Assembly: GCA_002726335.1 (NCBI GenBank)
Contig: PBSR01000193.1
Location: 1-11,491 of the forward strand
Direction: 5' to 3'
Origin: Gemmatimonadaceae bacterium
Lineage (GTDB): Bacteria; Latescibacterota; UBA2968; UBA8231
Length of the DNA: 11,491 bases
The position numbers and the translations under genes are program-made. Positions 7,401 to 11,491 of the stretch are shown here, in pieces. The first letter of the stretch is position 1. The number at the start of each line of letters is the position of its first letter. The notes under the pieces are model-generated. The model ran no database searches. It saw only the letters and a program-made list of their open reading frames with translations, and had not been told where the DNA came from.

Positions 7401-10400
7401 GGGCTGTCCCGTCGTCTCAACGGCCTGGAGAGCGGCACGTACTTCTGGTCGGTGCAGACCATCGATGTCGGTTACACCGGGTCTGCCTTTGCGGCGGAAC
7501 AGACCTTTATCATCGATACGGTAGCGCCGGAGGTGTCGGGGTTCGTCCTCAACAAGAGGCAGGTAGGGCTCGGCCAGACGATAAACCTGGCCCTCGAGAT
7601 CGCCGACACCCACGCCGGTGTCGATCCGGATTCCGCCCTCACGGTGACGGCCGACATCGGTGGAGAGCTTGTCCCCTTCTCTCTGCTGCAGTACACAGGA
7701 GACGCCTGGAGCGGCGAGTTGGCCGTGACGGAGTCCACGCCCTCGGGGACGGCCACGATTTCGATCCGCGGCGCCGTCGACCGCAAGGGCAACGTGCTGA
7801 CGCCCTTCGACGCTGCCGACGCTTTCGTCGTCGACGCGGTGCGGCCGTCGATCCTGTCCCGTCAGCCCGCCGACCAGCAGGAGGATGTGGCAGCGGGTCC
7901 GGCTGCAACCATCGTCATCGGCTTCTCCGAGCCTCTCGATGAGGCGACGGTGCTCGATGCCAACTTCTCGCTGCGCCTGGGAGGCATCCTGGTACCGGTG
8001 AGTGCTGGCTACGACAGCGCCTCACAAACGGTGGCAGTGGCACCGGAGTCAGGCCTGCTGCCAGGATCAGAGTACACCGTGGAGGTATCCTCCTCGCTGG
8101 CAGATCTGGCCGGCAACCGTCCGGCGGACGCCGAGTCCTGGACCTTCCGCACACGAATTCCGCTGGTGGTTGCCACCACACCGGCTGGTGGCGGCACCGA
8201 CGTCGCTGTCGGCGAGGGTCGCATTGAGGCTGCCTTCGACACGCCGATCCTGAGTCTGCCTCTCGCCACCCCGGGTGCCGTGCAGGTTCTACGGGAGGGT
8301 CAGAGCGTCGAGCTGCGAGAGACGCCGCTGTTCGACGAAGAGAGCGGCATCCTGCGCTTCGAGCCGGCCGAGGGGTTGCGTCCGGGCTCACGGTACGAGG
8401 TCACCCTCAGTGGCTTGCTTGGCGGCCCCCTGAGAGCGGCTTCGGACAGCGGCGCCTACCGGTGGGACTTTGCCACGAGCGTGCCCCAGGTGGTCTCCCT
8501 GTCCCCCGCCGATCAGGACGTAACCGTCGCCGTCGGTGACGCCGGCATCGCCGTCACCTTCGACGGCCCCGTCGACGACCAGGCGCTGGCCGCAGATGGC
8601 TCGGTGGCGATCACGCGCGAGGGGGTGGCGCTGTCACTGCGCCAGGCCCCGGCGTTCGACGTCGACACCAACACCCTGCGCTTCGAGCCGGCCGAGGGCC
8701 TGCGCCCGGGATCGCGCTATGATGTCGTGCTCAGTGGACTGCTCGGTGGCCCGGTGCGGGCCGCTTCCGACAGCAGCGACTATCGCTGGCACTTCGAGAC
8801 AGGCGTACCTCAGATCGTCTCCCTGTCTCCCGCCGACGACGACACGACAGTCGCCGTGGACGACGCGGGCATCGCCATCACCTTCGATGGCCCCGTCGAC
8901 GACCAGGCGCTGGCCGCAGATGGCTCGGTGACGATCACGCGCGAGGGGGTGGCACTGGCTCTGCGTGAAGCCCCGTTGTTCGATGCGGAGACCAGCGTCC
9001 TGCGCTTCGAGCCGGCGGAGGGGCTGCGACCGGGCTCACGCTATGAGGTCACCCTCAGCGGCCTGCTGGGCGGCCCTCTGCGGGCGCTCTCCGACAGTGG
9101 GGCGTATCGCTGGCAGTTCCACACAGCCGTACCGCAGGTCACGTCCCTGGTACCGGCAGAGACGGACACGACGGTCAACGCCGGTACCCGCGAGCTGGTC
9201 GCCACCTTCGACGGCCGGCTCGACGACGAGTCTCTGGCCGAGGCGGGTGCCGTGCGGGTCTTCGCCGAGGCCACCGAGATTCCCCTGGCGACGACGGCAT
9301 TCGATCTCGACGCCAACACACTCACCATCGTACCGACGGGGGGACTGCGCCCCGGCACCTCGTACAGGGTACAGATCGCCGCCGATGTTCTCGGTCCGCT
9401 GGCCGCCGCAGGGATAAGTTGGGCGTTCTCCACGGAGACACCCCAGGTGGTGGCCACTGATCCGGCGGACGGCACCTCAATCGGCGCCGGCAACCTGCGG
9501 ATCCAGGTGCAGTTCTCCAGTGCCATCGCCGAAGAGAATCTGCTGCCGAGGTACTTTAGCCTGAGTCAGGCGGGTCGGCCGCTGACTCTGGCCGCCGACG
9601 AATTCCTCTATGACGTCGAGACCTTCGCCGCCAGTCTGCCCGCGGTCGAGTTCGTATCAGGCAGCAGCTATCGTCTCGTCGTCTCCTCCCGGATTGGCGG
9701 CCCTAGGGCTCAGGGCGCGGATACGGACATCTCCTTCACCACCGACATCCCAACTGTCGTGGGCACCGTACCCGATGCCGGCGCCGAAGGCATCTCCACG
9801 GGGCAGAGCACGCTGCAGGCAACCTTCTCCGGGCGGATCGCCCGGCGCGATGGTACCGGTTTCTCGTTGCGCGCGCGCAACCTTGTCGACGTGCTGACCG
9901 AGGGTGACGAAGCAGTTTTTCAGGTCATACCAATCGCTGGCTTCGGTACCGACTCGACGCTGACAGTGGTCAGTTTCTCCCCCGAGGGAGGCCTGCAGGA
10001 CTTCACCGAATACGAGATATCGATCGGTTCCCGCGTGTTCGGCGATCTCGGCGAGGACGGATTCACCTGGCGTTTCAGCACGGCCGCGCGCCTTGCGGAT
10101 GCCGCCGCCGGCGGCATCGTCACCAACCCCGACCGTGCCGTGGAACTCTACCTGCCGCCGAACGCGCTGGCCGCCAGCGCTACCGAGATCCGCATCTCGC
10201 CGGTGGCCACCGCCGCCGGGAAACCCGCCGCCCTGGCGCAGGACAATGTGCAGGTGGGCCGCAGCTTCCGGATCGACGCTGGTGATGTGACCCTGCGCAA
10301 GCCGGCAACCCTGACTCTGCGCTACACCGAAACGGAGCTGGGCATCGCCGATCCGGCGCGGTTGGGCATCTTCGTGCTGTCAGGTACCACCTGGAGCCGT

Positions 10401-10805
10401 GTGGGCGGTACTGCCAACCCGGCGGATCAGTCTGTGCGGACCACGGTGAGCGAGTTGGGTGTGTTCGCCCTCTTCGAAGACCTGTCAGTCGCTGTCGGTT
10501 CCGTCGGCCTGAGTGCCGTCGACTGCCAGCCACGCGCCTTCGGCCCGGCGGGCGGTGATCTGCGGGATGAAACGGATATCTCCTTCGAGTTGTCGGGACC
10601 TGCGGACGTGACGGTCCGCGTGTATAACGCCGCCGGCCGGCTGGAACGTGTCGTCGTGCGCGACCGGCCGATGGCACCGGGACGCAACTCGCTGCCCTGG
10701 AATGGCCGCGACGAGGACAGCGAAGTGGTTGCCTCCGGCCTCTATGTCGTCGTCGTCAGCGCCGGCAGCGCCCAGGCGGAGAAAGTCGTGGCGGTGGTGA
10801 GATGA
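4467..10805 (+). CDS. Giant secreted FG-GAP/Fn3/Big_5 repeat protein with FlgD-Ig-like tail
   Basis: About 2112 residues from ATG 4467; 2139 if GTG 4386 is used, 2105 from ATG 4488. The frame opens with a Sec signal peptide: basic n-region, hydrophobic GLCLVTGLLTLSA, then RPALTQ. Modules by base position: seven FG-GAP repeats (4629-5730, motif WGDYDGDGDxDL), Fn3 (5748-6055), seven more FG-GAP repeats (6111-7190), Fn3 (7197-7515), an Ig-like segment (7518-7844), seven Big_5/SbsA-like Ig domains (7845-10088), a ZU5-like segment with LPPNAL (10089-10480), and a C-terminal FlgD-Ig/sorting-type domain (10524-10802, WNGRDEDSEVVASGLY). The DxDxDG loops should bind Ca2+. No enzyme motif is visible; adhesion or surface structure is inferred. 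GTG 4386 has AAGGA 6 nt upstream, but would put about 40 extra residues ahead of the signal peptide and the putative promoter inside the gene. Confidence 0.88.
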   Translation: MPRLPYNMLAPSLGRWTGLCLVTGLLTLSARPALTQNLQDSGLDLPGVWAGESVWGDYDGDGDADLILIGETAEADGTCLRIARVLRNDDGDLVEDVTQTGRLVGVYFGDLGLADYDSDGDLDLAVAGWDENGDESLRLYLSEPGADAGSQQFTFDVNQSDDSGFEGVRYADLAWGDVDRDGDLDLVVSGMDVLGASSTRLYTNDAGSLSADELNSEALLNVHSGELAWADYDSDGDLDLAVSGENVQGSIRRVTEFYRNGPTGSLALDDELSADTKVNGGALAWGDYDDDGNVDLAQSGRTEDWGTVLQLYLNKPAGTLTVDPTFSLNAFLRVDGSLDWVDFDNDGDLDLAASGRTVRSTRGAFVFRNDAGTISAVSSEPGVEGLAGGATVWGDYDGDGRVDLLLSGIDNDGSRRTVLYANSVAQSNQPPAAPTSLNKPVVASQRTLFSWPAAVDQESPVTSYNIRIGTEPEEGDILSAAVGVQPGNTGLRTSFTLQRPLLPDTYYWSVQAVDGGLARSSFTDGEFVVQDFVSSSQSLRGMQYSAMSWGDVDGDGDVDLALMGTNRSGDALLLPYINRDGALTPATDGDFTPLTQGDLAWGDYDGDGDLDLFTSGQIAQDDRHDILYRVSGTADDLSFEAIPFASGLDASSVAWGDMDNDGDLDLLQSGQSAVIDQASNVQLSFTVLLINDGSGGFADRGDEMVGLNNGDLVLGDVDGDGDLDLVVSGKSSSGERRTDLYRNGPDGLIDAGAGLPGVEASDLALGDYDRDGDDDLVIGGIATDDELITSLLDNDGSGLFTTNAEVRLPGIQAGDVTWADYDNDQDLDLILAGNVGQTSVLQIWENTIGQLALPDSAFALEPLTDLVGVDRAAIAMADPDGDGDLDLISSGRGAGGAPTTTVNDNLVAADNFPPSVPAGLDAEASGDTVSLSWQPASDDGQPPPPSESLSYNVRVGTGPGDHDVISGRGTFAPGNTGHGLSRRLNGLESGTYFWSVQTIDVGYTGSAFAAEQTFIIDTVAPEVSGFVLNKRQVGLGQTINLALEIADTHAGVDPDSALTVTADIGGELVPFSLLQYTGDAWSGELAVTESTPSGTATISIRGAVDRKGNVLTPFDAADAFVVDAVRPSILSRQPADQQEDVAAGPAATIVIGFSEPLDEATVLDANFSLRLGGILVPVSAGYDSASQTVAVAPESGLLPGSEYTVEVSSSLADLAGNRPADAESWTFRTRIPLVVATTPAGGGTDVAVGEGRIEAAFDTPILSLPLATPGAVQVLREGQSVELRETPLFDEESGILRFEPAEGLRPGSRYEVTLSGLLGGPLRAASDSGAYRWDFATSVPQVVSLSPADQDVTVAVGDAGIAVTFDGPVDDQALAADGSVAITREGVALSLRQAPAFDVDTNTLRFEPAEGLRPGSRYDVVLSGLLGGPVRAASDSSDYRWHFETGVPQIVSLSPADDDTTVAVDDAGIAITFDGPVDDQALAADGSVTITREGVALALREAPLFDAETSVLRFEPAEGLRPGSRYEVTLSGLLGGPLRALSDSGAYRWQFHTAVPQVTSLVPAETDTTVNAGTRELVATFDGRLDDESLAEAGAVRVFAEATEIPLATTAFDLDANTLTIVPTGGLRPGTSYRVQIAADVLGPLAAAGISWAFSTETPQVVATDPADGTSIGAGNLRIQVQFSSAIAEENLLPRYFSLSQAGRPLTLAADEFLYDVETFAASLPAVEFVSGSSYRLVVSSRIGGPRAQGADTDISFTTDIPTVVGTVPDAGAEGISTGQSTLQATFSGRIARRDGTGFSLRARNLVDVLTEGDEAVFQVIPIAGFGTDSTLTVVSFSPEGGLQDFTEYEISIGSRVFGDLGEDGFTWRFSTAARLADAAAGGIVTNPDRAVELYLPPNALAASATEIRISPVATAAGKPAALAQDNVQVGRSFRIDAGDVTLRKPATLTLRYTETELGIADPARLGIFVLSGTTWSRVGGTANPADQSVRTTVSELGVFALFEDLSVAVGSVGLSAVDCQPRAFGPAGGDLRDETDISFELSGPADVTVRVYNAAGRLERVVVRDRPMAPGRNSLPWNGRDEDSEVVASGLYVVVVSAGSAQAEKVVAVVR
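4629..7515 (+). repeat. Duplicated module: (seven FG-GAP repeats + Fn3) x 2
   Basis: Fourteen DxDxDG blade motifs were counted, seven before each Fn3 domain. Blades begin at 4629 (first set) and 6111 (second set). Both Fn3 domains share the pattern YN(I/V)R(I/V)GT, GNTG and TY(Y/F)WSVQ, so the whole block looks like an ancient duplication. One blade departs from the motif: blade 13 reads DNDQDLDL, lacking the loop Gly. Confidence 0.8.
8160..9131 (+). repeat. Three tandem 324-bp Big_5 repeats
   Basis: Units start at 8160, 8484 and 8808, and the next domain starts at 9132, so the period is exactly 324 bp (108 codons). All three encode LRFEPAEGLRPGSRY followed by LSGLLGGP. Bases 8565-8629 and 8889-8953 are nearly identical, with one mismatch noticed. 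Flanking Big_5 domains (7845, 9132, 9441, 9750) are clearly more diverged. The reading frame is preserved throughout. Confidence 0.9.
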
Positions 10806-11491
10806 TGGGCGGCGTGAACAGAATCCCCGGAGCGAGCCGGTGCCGGACCTTCTGGACGGCGGCCTTGATCGCCATCCTGCCGGCGGCAGGATCGGCCCAG
10901 TTCGTCGACGTAACAGATGCGGCGAATGTGGCCAACCTCGGCCAGTTCAGTACGAACCTGGCCTGGGGCGACTATGACGGGGACGGCGATGTCGACCTCT
11001 ACGTGACAAACTGGGGAGCCGCAGAACAGCCGCCGCCAGATCGTCTGTACCGCAATGACCTTGATGATTCTGGCACCGTGCTCTTTGCCGATGTGTCCGT
11101 AGATCTTGGCCTTACGGTGGCAAGCAATAGCACTGCCGCCGCCTGGGTCGATTACGACAACGATGGTGACCTCGACCTCTATGTGGCCGACTTCTTCGAG
11201 CAAGACCGTCTGTACCAAGGAGATGGCGGGCAGTCATTCGCCGAAGTGGGCCGGTCACAACTTATCAACAATCAGAAACTGGGCAGCGTCTTCGCCATCG
11301 GCTGGGGCGACTACGACAACGACGGCTGGCTCGATCTCTACCTCGGCAAGTACTACCACGACAATGAGCTGTACCACAACGTAGACGGCCTGCTGGCGCG
11401 TGTGACCGACCTCGGCGTCGGCGACCGGCGCGACACAAATGGAATCACCTGGGTCGACTGTGACAACGACGGCGACCTCGACCTCTACGTC
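10802..11491 (+). CDS. Secreted VCBS/FG-GAP repeat protein, 3' end outside window
   Basis: 230 codons are visible and the frame is open at the window end. The N-terminus MMGGVNRIPGASRCR is followed by the hydrophobic run TFWTAALIAILPAAGSA and then QFVDVTDA, a clear Sec signal peptide with an expected cut after GSA. The mature part has four FG-GAP/VCBS motifs: WGDYDGDGDVDLYV, WVDYDNDGDLDLYV, WGDYDNDGWLDLYL and WVDCDNDGDLDLYV, with connecting text such as RLYRND and ELYHNVDG. This style is closer to CRTAC1/ASPIC-type VCBS proteins than to the blades of its neighbour (DLYV rather than DLxxSG), so it is a relative and not a recent copy. The start ATG overlaps the upstream stop (ATGA, 10802-10805), implying translational coupling; a second ATG follows immediately. 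Function beyond secretion and Ca2+-binding repeats cannot be given from the visible part. Confidence 0.9.
   Translation, partial: MMGGVNRIPGASRCRTFWTAALIAILPAAGSAQFVDVTDAANVANLGQFSTNLAWGDYDGDGDVDLYVTNWGAAEQPPPDRLYRNDLDDSGTVLFADVSVDLGLTVASNSTAAAWVDYDNDGDLDLYVADFFEQDRLYQGDGGQSFAEVGRSQLINNQKLGSVFAIGWGDYDNDGWLDLYLGKYYHDNELYHNVDGLLARVTDLGVGDRRDTNGITWVDCDNDGDLDLYV

Noticed and set aside
5841..7613. Two similar antisense open frames (5841-6338 and 7134-7613)
   Set aside because: Their resemblance to each other (DGLHRP, AHANVV) is only the mirror of the two homologous Fn3 domains on the plus strand.
8160..9131. Tandem 324-bp repeats as a CRISPR or non-coding satellite
   Set aside because: The period is a whole number of codons, the frame is open, and the units encode Ig-like domains; there are no short direct repeats with unique spacers.

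Overview
The window is GC-rich throughout and bacterial. It holds three minus-strand signalling genes, two tRNA genes, a heptose nucleotidyltransferase gene and two genes for secreted FG-GAP/VCBS-repeat proteins, the second cut by the window end. Gram-negative character is inferred from the ADP-heptose enzyme, the signal peptides and a FlgD-Ig/sorting-type C-terminal domain. GC richness plus giant VCBS/Fn3/Big_5 proteins with such a tail fits a deep-branching FCB-group lineage (Latescibacterota, Eisenbacteria, Krumholzibacteriota or Gemmatimonadota type). The taxon is a guess and nothing here proves it.

Left part (1-3511, minus strand): a compact operon read right to left with overlapping genes. 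First comes a histidine kinase whose N-terminal receiver closely resembles that of WspR. Then comes a receiver / coiled-coil / GAF protein with no enzymatic or DNA-binding output. Last is a FapA (DUF342) protein with an HD-GYP-type (DUF3391-like) N-terminus, which runs off the window. The likely flow is sensor kinase to REC-GAF adaptor to FapA-like effector. The phosphotransfer partners and the output are not visible.

Middle (3512-3900): a divergent intergenic region with a plausible sigma70-type promoter, then tRNA-Arg(TCT) and tRNA-His(GTG), both with encoded CCA, then a perfect 12-bp hairpin just downstream.

Right part (3901-11491, plus strand): stand-alone rfaE2 (D-glycero-beta-D-manno-heptose 1-phosphate adenylyltransferase), followed by an exported protein of about 2100 residues. 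Its order is signal peptide, seven FG-GAP repeats, Fn3, seven FG-GAP repeats, Fn3, an Ig-like segment, seven Big_5 (SbsA-type) Ig-like domains, a ZU5-like segment and a FlgD-Ig-like tail. Three of the Big_5 units are exact 324-bp-period repeats with a mosaic similarity pattern. A second secreted VCBS-repeat protein starts in a 4-nt ATGA overlap with it, so the two are probably co-translated. No stretch longer than 300 bases lacks a gene.
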